A stretch of 64,000 bases of DNA. Origin: Paenalcaligenes hominis (GTDB lineage Bacteria > Pseudomonadota > Gammaproteobacteria > Burkholderiales > Burkholderiaceae_B). The notes beneath the pieces were generated by a model. That model ran no database searches. It was given only the letters and a program-made list of their open reading frames with translations, and was not told the DNA's origin. Position numbers and translations under genes: made by a program. The stretch covers positions 744,001-808,000 of the forward strand of contig NZ_JAATIZ010000001.1 in the NCBI RefSeq assembly GCF_011927625.1, written 5' to 3'. Shown piece by piece: positions 26,165 through 34,875 of the stretch. Every line of letters begins with the position of its first letter. Position 1 is the stretch's first letter.

Positions 26165-27917
26165 GCCCACTTCTGCTGCTTCCCTTACAGCCGCTGAGTC
26201 TCAAACATTGACTCAGCGGCTTCTGTGTATTTATCAATCTGTTTTTTCTACAATTTTTATGCGTGCGCATTATGGCGTGAGCTCAGGCTGGACAGTCAGC
26301 TCGTTACTCATCACTTTTATTGTTTTAGCTCCCGTTGTAGTGCTTGGCTGGCACAGTTTGCAAGGCGCCACAGACCACTGGCAACATTTATTGCACCATG
26401 TTTTGCCCACTGCCTTCAGTAATACGCTGGTCTTATTAATTGGGGTGGGGGTATTAGTCACCGCTTTAGGTGTAGGCAGTGCATGGCTGATTACCGCCTA
26501 TCAATTTCCGACGCGCGGTATATTATCGTGGGCGCTCTTGTTGCCCCTGGCCGTACCCACGTACATCGTAGCGTTTGCGTATTTAGATATTTTGCACCCC
26601 ATTGGGCCTGTGCAAACCCTAATTCGCGAGCTATTAGGTTACAGCAGCCCACGCCAGTTCCGACTGCCTGATATACGGTCTCTAGCAGGTGCTATTTTTT
26701 TACTGGGTTTTGTGTTGTACCCCTACGTGTATTTAAGCACACGGGCTATGTTTGCCACCCAAGCAGCCAGTCTGCTTGAGGCAGCTCGGGTACTTGGTGA
26801 AAGCCAGCGCAGTGTGTTTTACCGTGTAGCGTTACCTATGGCTCGCCCAGCTGTAGCGGTAGGCGTTAGTTTGGCCTTGTTAGAAACCTTAAATGATATC
26901 GGCGCCTCCGAGTTTTTAGGAATTCAAACGCTTACTGTTTCTATTTACACCACTTGGGTTACTCGCTCTGACCTAGCGGGGGCGGCTCAAATTGCTTTGT
27001 CTATGTTGGTATTAGTGGCCACGCTGATTAGCATCGAACGTTATGGCAGACGCCATCAGCGCTATAGCCAAAACCAACGCTCACACCCTGTACAACCCTT
27101 TGTTTTGAAAGGCGGTGCGGCCCTAATTGCGATGGCTTTAGGATGGATTCCGGTGGCTATTGGTTTTATTGCACCGGCTTGGTATTTATTTAGTCAAACG
27201 ATTAAACACCTAAAACAAACCGGAGCCGTATCCAACCAGTTGCTAGCAAGCGCTTGGAATACGGTGTCGATTGCGTTGGTGGCTACAGTGGTGACCATTG
27301 CCGTTGGCTTGATTGTGGCATGGGCGGCACGCACCGTGCGCTACGGTCAAAAAAATACGCTTAGCCATGTGTTGGCAAAGTTAGCATCCATTGGTTATGC
27401 CGTGCCTGGTACGGTGTTAGCCATTGGGTTACTGACACCGCTTGTTTGGGTAGACGCTGGCATTAACCATATAGTGAATTGGTTTCATACCACACCCCCT
27501 CAGCTCTATTTAATGGGTACGATGGCCGCCTTGGTGCTGGCCTATGTGATTCGCTTTCTAGCGATTGCAATTGGTGGAACTGAAGCGGGCTTAGCGCGTA
27601 TTCCGCCGTCCTTAGAGCAAGCATCAAGGCTATTAGGCGAAACACCCGCCAGTACATTAAAACGGGTGCATTTGCCATTGCTACGCCCTGCGCTTGGCGC
27701 TGCTGCGTTATTGATTTTTGTGGATGCAATGAAAGAGCTGCCTGCCACATTGTTACTGCGTCCAATGAACTTTGAAACCCTGGCTACCTGGTTGTATGCC
27801 GAAGCCGCTCGAGGCACCTACGAAGAAGGTGCAGTAGCTGCTTTAGCAATTGTATTAGCTGGATTATTACCCGTAATTATTTTGGCTCGCTCTCAGCTGA
27901 AAACATTGCGTACTTAG
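26148..27917 (+). CDS. Ferric-iron ABC transporter permease, fused two-domain (FbpB type)
   Basis: 589 aa with two consecutive BPD_transp_1 permease domains and about 12 transmembrane helices. Two EAA loops are visible (LEAARVLGESQRSVFYRVALPMARPA and LEQASRLLGETPASTLKRVHLPLLRPA). Such fused permeases are typical of FbpB/SfuB iron importers. The start is uncertain: the longest frame begins at a TTG overlapping the upstream stop, while an ATG at 26259 would give a shorter N-terminus. The ATPase follows after 9 bp. Confidence 0.88.
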   Translation: MGSITKPTSAASLTAAESQTLTQRLLCIYQSVFSTIFMRAHYGVSSGWTVSSLLITFIVLAPVVVLGWHSLQGATDHWQHLLHHVLPTAFSNTLVLLIGVGVLVTALGVGSAWLITAYQFPTRGILSWALLLPLAVPTYIVAFAYLDILHPIGPVQTLIRELLGYSSPRQFRLPDIRSLAGAIFLLGFVLYPYVYLSTRAMFATQAASLLEAARVLGESQRSVFYRVALPMARPAVAVGVSLALLETLNDIGASEFLGIQTLTVSIYTTWVTRSDLAGAAQIALSMLVLVATLISIERYGRRHQRYSQNQRSHPVQPFVLKGGAALIAMALGWIPVAIGFIAPAWYLFSQTIKHLKQTGAVSNQLLASAWNTVSIALVATVVTIAVGLIVAWAARTVRYGQKNTLSHVLAKLASIGYAVPGTVLAIGLLTPLVWVDAGINHIVNWFHTTPPQLYLMGTMAALVLAYVIRFLAIAIGGTEAGLARIPPSLEQASRLLGETPASTLKRVHLPLLRPALGAAALLIFVDAMKELPATLLLRPMNFETLATWLYAEAARGTYEEGAVAALAIVLAGLLPVIILARSQLKTLRT

Positions 27918-27926
27918 GATGGGACT

Positions 27927-28715
27927 ATGAGCTCTTCTGCTTTTCTTAATCTACAAAATATCTCTTTAGCGTATGACACGCCAGATGGCTTAAAAACGGT
28001 TGTGAATCAATTAAATTTACAGCTTGATCAAGGCCATATTGGGTGCTTGTTGGGTGCCTCTGGGTGCGGGAAAACCACGGTGTTGCGTGCTATTGCTGGG
28101 TTTGAGCCCCTCCGTCAGGGCGTGATTGAGTTAAATCAGCAAGTGTTATCTACGCCTGAACACAGTGTGGTGCCTGAAAAAAGACAAGTGGGTATGATGT
28201 TTCAAGACTATGCCCTCTTCCCACATCTAAGTGTAGAGAAAAACATTGGCTTTGGTTTGCGCAAACAAACTAAATTAGCGCGTGCGCAACGTATCGAGGA
28301 AATGCTGCATTTAGTTGGGCTCGAACAACTTGCGCAGCGTTACCCCCACGAGCTTTCTGGTGGTCAACAGCAACGTGTCGCTTTAGCACGAGCTCTTGCC
28401 CCAGAGCCGTCATTACTTTTGTTAGACGAGCCTTTTTCAAACTTAGACGTGGATACGCGCGAACGATTGGCGTTTGAGGTACGCGAGATTCTACAAAAAA
28501 CCGGCTTAACCGCTATTTTAGTCACGCATAATCAAGCCGAAGCCTTTGCGATTGCCGATCGAATTGGGGTGATGAAAGATGGTGCTATTGTGCAGTGGGA
28601 TACGGCATATGGGTTGCATCACAACCCGGTAAATGATTTTGTATCCGACTTTATTCGCCGAGAAGCGCTGATGACGCAACGGGCACAAGCTTTTACGCGC
28701 GGTGAAGCGGCTTGA
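27927..28715 (+). CDS. Ferric-iron ABC transporter ATPase (FbpC type)
   Basis: 262 aa. Walker A LLGASGCGKTTVLRAI, Q-loop MMFQDYALFPHL, signature LSGGQQQRVALARAL and Walker B LLLLDEPFSNLD are complete. It lacks the long C-terminal TOBE regulatory domain of full FbpC/PotA proteins (usually ~350 aa), so it is a short form. Position and spacing tie it to the iron importer. It is not a good candidate for the missing ModC. Confidence 0.9.
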   Translation: MSSSAFLNLQNISLAYDTPDGLKTVVNQLNLQLDQGHIGCLLGASGCGKTTVLRAIAGFEPLRQGVIELNQQVLSTPEHSVVPEKRQVGMMFQDYALFPHLSVEKNIGFGLRKQTKLARAQRIEEMLHLVGLEQLAQRYPHELSGGQQQRVALARALAPEPSLLLLDEPFSNLDVDTRERLAFEVREILQKTGLTAILVTHNQAEAFAIADRIGVMKDGAIVQWDTAYGLHHNPVNDFVSDFIRREALMTQRAQAFTRGEAA

Positions 28716-28747
28716 AAGTCAGGCGGATAACGCCAAGTAATTAATAA

Positions 28748-28783
28748 AAAACCCGTGTGGTAGGTGGATTCAGTACCACACGG
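28748..28783 (-). terminator. Terminator of the small secreted-protein gene
   Basis: CCGTGTGGTA (28753-28762) pairs with TACCACACGG (28774-28783). The T run follows the stem on the minus strand, so it mainly terminates the gene at 28789-29094; it may also stop the convergent iron operon. Confidence 0.75.
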
Positions 28784-28788
28784 ATCGT

Positions 28789-29094
28789 TTATCGGCCAAT
28801 ACGGATGATCGGCTCAATAATGATGGCAGGGATATTGATACCACTGTATTGACGGTCTGAGTGATGATGACGGCGTGGTGGTGCGTAACGTGCATGAGGT
28901 CGGCAGTCTCTTTTTTCTTTATAGCGCCCGTTTTTCTTGAACTCGCGCTTGACTTTGCAGTTGCCATCCCAGTATTCGTATTTGCCTTTACCACCGTAAT
29001 ACCCACGATCATAATTCGAGTGCCATCGATCAGCGCTAGCTGTAAAAGGCACAGCGACTAATGCACAGGCAACTAACCACGCAGGGAATTTCAT
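28789..29094 (-). CDS. Small secreted basic protein of unknown function
   Basis: 101 aa. It has a signal peptide (MKFPAWLVACALVAVPFTASA), then a basic, Tyr-rich mature chain with two cysteines in the patterns YEYWDGNCKVKREFKKNGRYKEKRDC. They probably form a disulfide in the periplasm. The His/Arg stretch ARYAPPRRHHHSDR could bind metal, and the hydrophobic tail is INIPAIIIEPIIRIG. I recognise it only as a type of small exported hypothetical protein common in proteobacteria. Ribosome binding site (aggagc) is good. Confidence 0.7.
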   Translation of the reverse strand: MKFPAWLVACALVAVPFTASADRWHSNYDRGYYGGKGKYEYWDGNCKVKREFKKNGRYKEKRDCRPHARYAPPRRHHHSDRQYSGINIPAIIIEPIIRIGR

Positions 29095-29235
29095 CTTTTG
29101 CTCCTAAAGGTCTTGCTAATACCCCTAGTGTAGCGATGAAAGCCTAAAAAGGTTTGTGGATTTATAACAATGTGTGTGGTGCTACGTTACATTTGCCCTA
29201 TCATTATGATTTATAAGGCTTGATACCTATAAGTT

Positions 29236-29275
29236 GGCTAGTTAATTAGGCAGAGCTTATGCTAATTAACTAGCC
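29236..29275. repeat. 14-bp perfect inverted repeat after glnA
   Basis: GGCTAGTTAATTAG (29236-29249) and CTAATTAACTAGCC (29262-29275) flank a 12-nt loop. It lies 11 bp downstream of the glnA stop but has no T run on either side, so a plain intrinsic terminator is doubtful; an mRNA 3' stabiliser or protein-binding site is possible. Confidence 0.5.
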
Positions 29276-29286
29276 GTAATACAACT

Positions 29287-30702
29287 TTAGAGGGTGTAGT
29301 ACATGTCGAACTCAACCGGATGCGGCGTCATGCGCAGACGGGTGACTTCCTTCATTTTAAGCTCGATATAGGCATCGAGCATTTCATTGCTAAACACCCC
29401 ACCCCGCGTTAAGAAGTCTCTGTCTTTATCTAACGCCTCTAGGGCTTGCTCTAGACTATGACAAACTGCTGGGATTTTTGCGTCTTCCTCGGGCGGTAAA
29501 TCGTACAGGTTTTTATCCGCGGCATCGCCTGGATGAATTTTATTTTGAATACCGTCTAGCCCCGCCATTAATAAGGCTGCAAAAGCCAAATACGGGTTTG
29601 CCATTGGGTCGGGGAAACGGGCTTCAACACGACGTGCTTTAGGGTTACTGACGTAAGGAATACGAATTGAAGCCGAACGATTACGCGCCGAGTAAGCCAA
29701 TTTCACGGGGGCCTCGTAATGCGGCACCAAACGTTTGTAGGAATTGGTGGTGGGGTTTGTAATGGCGTTAAGGGCGTGCGCATGACGAATGAGACCACCA
29801 ATGTAATACAAAGCGGTTTCCGACAGCCCACCGTAACCATCGCCTGCAAACACGTTGGTACCGTTTTTCCAGATGGATTGATGTACATGCATGCCTGAAC
29901 CGCTATCGCCAATTACCGGCTTTGGCATAAAGGTAGCTGTTTTTCCATAGACATGGGCTACGTTATGAACGGTGTATTTAAGAATCTGATTCCAATCAGC
30001 GCGCTGCACTAAAGTAGCAAAACGGGTACCAATTTCTAATTGACCCGACGAAGCGACCTCGGCATGATGCACCTCGACAGGAACGCCCTGTTGCTCCAAA
30101 AGCAAACACATTTCAGAGCGTAAATCGTGATGATGGTCTACAGGCGGTACAGGCGCATAGCCCTTTTGATGACCAGGACGAACCCCAGTGTTTTGTTTAT
30201 GGCTGTATTTTTTACCACTGGCCCACGGCGCGGTGTCGGATTCAATTTTGACAAAGTTTCCAGATGGGTTATCGTCCCAACGGATCCCATCGAAAACAAA
30301 GAACTCGGGCTCTGGACCAAAAAACGCGGTATCGCCAATGCCGGTAGACTGTAAATACACCTCGGCACGTTTGGCGATGGAACGGGGGTCGCGATCATAG
30401 CCGTTTAAATCGGCGGGATCGACCACATCACAACTGATAATGAGTGTGGATTCCTCGCGGAAAGGATCAAAGCGCACCGTAGATAAATCGGGCATCAACA
30501 ACATGTCAGACGCTTCAATGCCTTTCCAGCCTGGCATGGACGAACCATCAAAAGGAATACCTGACTCGATGAGGTCTTCATCGAAACGGTGAGCAGGAAT
30601 GGTTAAGTGGTGTTCACGACCTAAGGTGTCGGTATATCGAAAATCCACAAAAGCAATGTCGTTATCAGTAATCCGGCTAAGGATTTCATCAGCGCTAGAC
30701 AT
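29287..30702 (-). CDS. glnA: Glutamine synthetase, type I
   Basis: 471 aa, the length of GSI-beta enzymes. It catalyses ATP-dependent glutamine formation from glutamate and ammonia in a dodecamer. The signature [12 protein letters not shown], the metal/glutamate loop [14 protein letters not shown] and the ATP segment [16 protein letters not shown] are intact. The adenylylation tyrosine is in [10 protein letters not shown] near residue 398, so control by GlnE is expected. An inverted repeat GGTAAT...ATTACC lies at 30731-30750 in the upstream region; no convincing sigma-54 promoter was seen there. Confidence 0.97.
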   Translation of the reverse strand: MSSADEILSRITDNDIAFVDFRYTDTLGREHHLTIPAHRFDEDLIESGIPFDGSSMPGWKGIEASDMLLMPDLSTVRFDPFREESTLIISCDVVDPADLNGYDRDPRSIAKRAEVYLQSTGIGDTAFFGPEPEFFVFDGIRWDDNPSGNFVKIESDTAPWASGKKYSHKQNTGVRPGHQKGYAPVPPVDHHHDLRSEMCLLLEQQGVPVEVHHAEVASSGQLEIGTRFATLVQRADWNQILKYTVHNVAHVYGKTATFMPKPVIGDSGSGMHVHQSIWKNGTNVFAGDGYGGLSETALYYIGGLIRHAHALNAITNPTTNSYKRLVPHYEAPVKLAYSARNRSASIRIPYVSNPKARRVEARFPDPMANPYLAFAALLMAGLDGIQNKIHPGDAADKNLYDLPPEEDAKIPAVCHSLEQALEALDKDRDFLTRGGVFSNEMLDAYIELKMKEVTRLRMTPHPVEFDMYYTL

Positions 30703-30813
30703 GAAGGCTCCATATAGTTAAGCAAAACGCGGTAATACCCAACGATTACCTTTTTATTATGTTAAAGCATTCTATTTAGGTTGCGTAGATTTTTCTAAGA
30801 GATAACCCGCGCC

Positions 30814-32016
30814 TTAATCCAAAAAGAGCTCTTGGACATCCGTTAAAAACCGCCACCCGAGATCTGTGGTGCGAATACGAGAAGGATGCGGATCAATTAA
30901 CCCCTTTTCTATGGCCTTGCGTATGGTGGGCGTAATTTTAGTTAAGGCTTGTCCGGTGCGCTCTTCGAAATACTCGGCTGGCACCCCATCACGTAAGCGC
31001 AAGGCATTCAACATAAACTCAAAGGGCAAATCGTCCGCATCGACGAGTTTATGTTCAGCAAGATGGCTGCCTTGTCGCAGCACGGCTTGCTCCATCCAGT
31101 TTTCTGGGTTGCGAGTGCGCGATTGACGCAAAATGCGATCAGGGAAAGACAGTTTGCTGTGGGCGCCAGGGCCGATACCTAGGTAATCACCGAACTCCCA
31201 GTAATTACGATTGTGTTCGGCTTGGAAACCCGGCTTCGCATAAGCAGAGACCTCATAGTGCTCGTACCCGTATTCAGCCGTCAACTCGATAATGGCATCT
31301 TGCATTAAGGCACTTTCGTCGTCGGTAGGTAAAGGCGGTGGGTATTTGGCAAAGACCGTATTAGGCTCTAGGGTTAGGTGATACAAAGACAAATGCTTAG
31401 TATCAAAACTTAGCGCCGTATGGATATCGCTTAGTGCATTGGCGACGGACTGCTGTGGCAACGCATACATAATATCCAGATTGACGCGCTCTACGGCATC
31501 CAGCGCATAGCCAATGGCTGCCTTGGCCTGTTGGCTATCGTGAATTCGTCCTAATGCTTTTAATGCCTGATCGTTGAAGCTTTGTATGCCTAAAGACAAC
31601 CTATTCACACCCGCCGCACTATAGCCCTGAAACTTTTGAGCCTCGACGGTGCCGGGGTTGGCCTCGAGCGTAATTTCAGCGGTAGGTAAAAGCGGTAAAT
31701 ACGCGCGCACCATGCTGAGCATGTCAGTCAGAGCCCCTGTGCTTAATAAGCTAGGGGTACCGCCACCAATAAATACCGACACAATTGGCCGACCCCAAAT
31801 TAATGGTAAGGCCTGCTCGAGATCGGCACGCAGCGCATCAAGGTATTGCGCCTCGGGTAACACCTGAGGGGTTTTATGTGAATTGAAATCACAATAGGGG
31901 CACTTGCGCACACACCAAGGCACATGAATATACAAAGCCAATGGTGGCAAACTAGTCAGTAAACTGTTTTTTACTGTGCTGCCAGCACGAATGCGAACGT
32001 GGGGTAAATCTATCAT
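30814..32016 (-). CDS. hemW: Heme chaperone HemW (radical SAM)
   Basis: 400 aa. The radical SAM cluster motif is CVRKCPYC (CxxxCxxC) in YIHVPWCVRKCPYCDFNSH, followed by FIGGGTPSLL. The C-terminal HemN-like domain is present (GIGPGAHSKL, DDLPFEFMLNALRL). It lacks the extra N-terminal features of true coproporphyrinogen oxidase HemN, so it is the heme-trafficking HemW. The start overlaps the rdgB stop by four bases. The order rph-rdgB-hemW is a known conserved block in proteobacteria. Confidence 0.93.
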   Translation of the reverse strand: MIDLPHVRIRAGSTVKNSLLTSLPPLALYIHVPWCVRKCPYCDFNSHKTPQVLPEAQYLDALRADLEQALPLIWGRPIVSVFIGGGTPSLLSTGALTDMLSMVRAYLPLLPTAEITLEANPGTVEAQKFQGYSAAGVNRLSLGIQSFNDQALKALGRIHDSQQAKAAIGYALDAVERVNLDIMYALPQQSVANALSDIHTALSFDTKHLSLYHLTLEPNTVFAKYPPPLPTDDESALMQDAIIELTAEYGYEHYEVSAYAKPGFQAEHNRNYWEFGDYLGIGPGAHSKLSFPDRILRQSRTRNPENWMEQAVLRQGSHLAEHKLVDADDLPFEFMLNALRLRDGVPAEYFEERTGQALTKITPTIRKAIEKGLIDPHPSRIRTTDLGWRFLTDVQELFLD

Positions 32017-32618
32017 TCAGAATGAACCGCCTTGAGCTGCTTAACCAACACCGCTAACGCTTGAGCGCGATGACTATACGTGTTTTTTTCAGCAGGACTA
32101 AGCTCTGCCGCGGTACGCTGTCGCTCGGGCACATAAAATAATGGATCGTAACCAAAGCCATGCTCGCCTGCGGCCTGACGCGCGACCTCGCCCCACCATA
32201 CCCCTTCGGCAATTAACGGGCGCGGATCCGTCGGGCTGTTTACATAGACCAGCACCGATACAAAACACGCTTTACGATTGGACTGCTGACTTAGATTTTT
32301 CAATAACAACGCATTATTTGCGGCATCACCCTGTCCTGCGTCATGCAGCGCCGCATAACGCGCGGAATACACCCCGGGGGCGCCGTCTAAGGCCATGACA
32401 CATAATCCGGAATCATCAGCCACTGCAGGCAGACCCGTTTGAGCACTGGCATGACGTGCTTTGGCGAGCGCATTTTCCACAAAAGTATCAAAAGGCTCTT
32501 CGGCCTCGGTTACGCCAAGCTCACCCTGAGGAATAATACTCAGCTGTAAAGGTTCAAATAAAGCTTGAAATTCAGCAAGCTTACCCTTGTTGTTCGAGGC
32601 TAAGACAATGTTTTGCAT
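32013..32618 (-). CDS. rdgB: Non-canonical purine NTP pyrophosphatase RdgB/HAM1
   Basis: 201 aa. Signature pieces IVLASNNKGKLAEFQ, AVADDSGLCVMALDGAPGVYSARYA and HGFGYDPLFYVPE are intact. It hydrolyses ITP/XTP (and dITP) to monophosphates, keeping deaminated purines out of nucleic acids. It lies 4 bp after rph and overlaps hemW, so the three form an operon. Confidence 0.96.
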   Translation of the reverse strand: MQNIVLASNNKGKLAEFQALFEPLQLSIIPQGELGVTEAEEPFDTFVENALAKARHASAQTGLPAVADDSGLCVMALDGAPGVYSARYAALHDAGQGDAANNALLLKNLSQQSNRKACFVSVLVYVNSPTDPRPLIAEGVWWGEVARQAAGEHGFGYDPLFYVPERQRTAAELSPAEKNTYSHRAQALAVLVKQLKAVHSE

Positions 32619-32622
32619 ACGA

Positions 32623-33390
32623 TTAATAATGGATTTGATGAGCTTGAAGTAACTGGGCCTGAGCGTGCATGAGCTCTAGCGCCCCTTTTTCTGCATAGTC
32701 CAATAATTGGTTAAGTTGGTGACGACTAAAGACTTGGCCTTCGGCTGTGCCTTGGATTTCGATCATTTTGAGTGCATCGGCGTGTACAGCTTGACTAGAA
32801 AGCACCACATTTACATCTGCACCACAGCTAGAGTCTTCGATGTAATCCAAGTCTAAGATGGCTTGGTTTTGGCTAAGGCCGACAGACACAGCGGCGACTT
32901 GGCTTGTAATAACCGGTTGGTCGGCAACCAGAGCACCCTGTTGTTTTAGATGGGCAACCGCTAAGGCAGCAGCCACCCATGCGCCAGTAATGCTGGCGCA
33001 ACGTGTACCGCCATCGGCTTGAAGCACATCGCAATCAAGGTGGATAGTGCGCTCGCCTAGGGCTTCTAGATTAAATGCTGCGCGTAAACTACGACCAATA
33101 AGACGTTGAATTTCCTGCGTACGCCCACTTTGTTTACCACGCACGGCCTCGCGATCTGAGCGAGTATGTGTAGAACGCGGCAGCATGCTGTATTCGGCTG
33201 TTACCCAGCCCTTGCCCTGCCCACGCATAAATGAGGGTACTTTTTCAAGTACGCTGGCATTACATAACACGTGGGTATCACCCATCTTGACCAATACGGA
33301 GCCCTCGGCATATTTACTGATGCCCAATTCAAACTGAAGCGGACGCAAAGCATCGGCGGCACGCCCATTAAAACGCTGCATAACTGTCAT
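32623..33390 (-). CDS. rph: Ribonuclease PH
   Basis: 255 aa (family usually ~238). The phosphorolytic tRNA 3'-trimming enzyme is recognised from [36 protein letters not shown], the phosphate/tRNA-binding arginine block, and [23 protein letters not shown]. The extra length sits mainly at the C-terminus ([20 protein letters not shown]). It is first in the rph-rdgB-hemW operon and divergent from yicC, as in many proteobacteria. Confidence 0.96.
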   Translation of the reverse strand: MTVMQRFNGRAADALRPLQFELGISKYAEGSVLVKMGDTHVLCNASVLEKVPSFMRGQGKGWVTAEYSMLPRSTHTRSDREAVRGKQSGRTQEIQRLIGRSLRAAFNLEALGERTIHLDCDVLQADGGTRCASITGAWVAAALAVAHLKQQGALVADQPVITSQVAAVSVGLSQNQAILDLDYIEDSSCGADVNVVLSSQAVHADALKMIEIQGTAEGQVFSRHQLNQLLDYAEKGALELMHAQAQLLQAHQIHY

Positions 33391-33474
33391 AAAAACCCCT
33401 TAAACCTCTAGTGTACTACGAGCTATGCTCTAGCCTACAATAGATCATCCGCGCCTAAAAAGATAAGGAACAGT

Positions 33475-34401
33475 ATGATTCGCAGCATGACCGCATTTGC
33501 TAATGCCCGCACAGAGCTAGACGCTGGCACCATCACTATGGAACTCCGTAGTGTGAATAACCGTTATTTAGATGTACAGCTTCGCCTGCCTGAAGAGCTA
33601 CGCTTTAGCGAAGCCCCGATCCGAGAAATACTCGGTCAGCGTTTACAGCGCGGAAAAGTAGAGCTACGTGTTAATTTTCAACGGGCTTTTACGGCTAAAG
33701 CCCAACTTATTCACCCCGATTTATTGCAGCAGCTGGCTAAACAATTACAGCAAACGCGTGAAGTGATCGCCGATGTGCCTGCACCCCGACTAGGCGAAAT
33801 TATTGCCCTAAGCCAACAAGAACAAGGTCTAGATCACGAGGTCTGGCTACCCGTCCTACTGCACAATTTGAACTCTGCCTTAGATGACCTCGATGCTTCT
33901 AAAGAACGTGAAGGCTTGCGCTTAGCCACCACAATGCTTGAGACCGCTCAACAAATGACTGAGTTGGTGGATTTTGTAGAGCAACATTTGCCCGAGCTAT
34001 TAATTGAGCATCAAAACAAAATAACTCAACGCTTAACTGAAGCCTTAACTGCTATTAGCCCCGAAGGCTTTGCGCAAATTACCGGCACCGAGCTATCGAC
34101 ACGTATTGCGCAAGAGTCCTCATTATTTTCTTTACGTATTGATGTGGCCGAGGAAATAACCCGTTTGCGTTCGCATATCCAAGAGCTATCCGTCATATTA
34201 GCGCCTGAAACAAAACCCGCCAAACACGGTAAAACCCGTGCGGGCAGCATTGGCAAACGCCTTGATTTTCTCTTTCAGGAAATGAACCGCGAAGCCAACA
34301 CTTTAGGCTCTAAAGCGGGCTCTATCGAGGTCACGCGCACCGCCATAGATTTAAAGCTGCTGATAGAACAGTTGCGTGAGCAGGCGCAGAATATTGAGTG
34401 A
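33475..34401 (+). CDS. yicC: YicC family endoribonuclease
   Basis: 308 aa. N-terminal YicC_N (MIRSMTAFANARTELDAGTITMELRSVNNRYLDVQLRLPEELR) and C-terminal DUF1732 (GKRLDFLFQEMNREANTLGSKAGS) domains are both present. The family has been reported to act as an endoribonuclease on small RNAs. It is the last ordinary chromosomal gene before the accessory region; a terminator follows at 34446. Confidence 0.94.
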   Translation: MIRSMTAFANARTELDAGTITMELRSVNNRYLDVQLRLPEELRFSEAPIREILGQRLQRGKVELRVNFQRAFTAKAQLIHPDLLQQLAKQLQQTREVIADVPAPRLGEIIALSQQEQGLDHEVWLPVLLHNLNSALDDLDASKEREGLRLATTMLETAQQMTELVDFVEQHLPELLIEHQNKITQRLTEALTAISPEGFAQITGTELSTRIAQESSLFSLRIDVAEEITRLRSHIQELSVILAPETKPAKHGKTRAGSIGKRLDFLFQEMNREANTLGSKAGSIEVTRTAIDLKLLIEQLREQAQNIE

Positions 34402-34445
34402 TGGCTACGGTAAGCTAAGCACTACTCTACCCATACAGTATAAAC

Positions 34446-34470
34446 GCCACCCTAAAAGGTGGCATTTTTT
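34446..34470 (+). terminator. Terminator after yicC
   Basis: Stem GCCACC / GGTGGC with a 6-nt loop, followed by ATTTTTT. It lies about 45 bp after the yicC stop. Confidence 0.85.
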
Positions 34471-34483
34471 ACGTCTAAAGGAA

Positions 34484-34856
34484 ATGATCGTGCGTTATCA
34501 CAAAATGAAAGCCTGCCCCACGTCTGGCCTGTACCTGCTGGAGTCCAACGTGCTTTCGGCAGCGGATATCTTAACAATGGCGAATCAGCTCGCTAAAACG
34601 TCTAGGTAAAGGCCGCAGCTTCACCCAAGCCCCTGTTCACCCTAGAGAAGTGGTTAAGCTGGCTTTAAAACGCAATGCGGCTGCCATTATCATGACCCAC
34701 AACCACCCATCGGGAGACCCTACGCCCAGTCAGGCAGACATTGAACTGACGAAGCAGCTACGGGATGCGTTGGCTTTGGTGGATGTAAGGGTATTGGATC
34801 ATATTGTGGTAGGAATGGAGGGGTGTGAGTCGTTTGCGGAGAAAGGGTTTATTTGA
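34484..34856 (+). pseudogene. Decayed radC-like (JAMM/MPN+ domain) gene
   Basis: The last 80 codons in one frame read [34 protein letters not shown]...[16 protein letters not shown]. This is the C-terminal half of RadC with its JAMM metal motif (THNHPSGD...D). Upstream, a start with a good ribosome binding site (34484) opens another frame containing [13 protein letters not shown]. Continuing after a frameshift near 34590 gives RLGKGRSFT joined directly to [10 protein letters not shown]. About 50 residues of the RadC core are missing there. So the gene has both a frameshift and an internal deletion. RadC of this type is common cargo of integrative elements and marks the left edge of the accessory region. 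Confidence 0.75.
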
Positions 34857-34875
34857 ACAAACAACTTTGAGCGTT

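Noticed and set aside
27927-28715. FbpC-type ATPase as the missing ModC
   Set aside because: It is 17 kb away and tightly linked to the iron binding protein and permease behind a Fur box.
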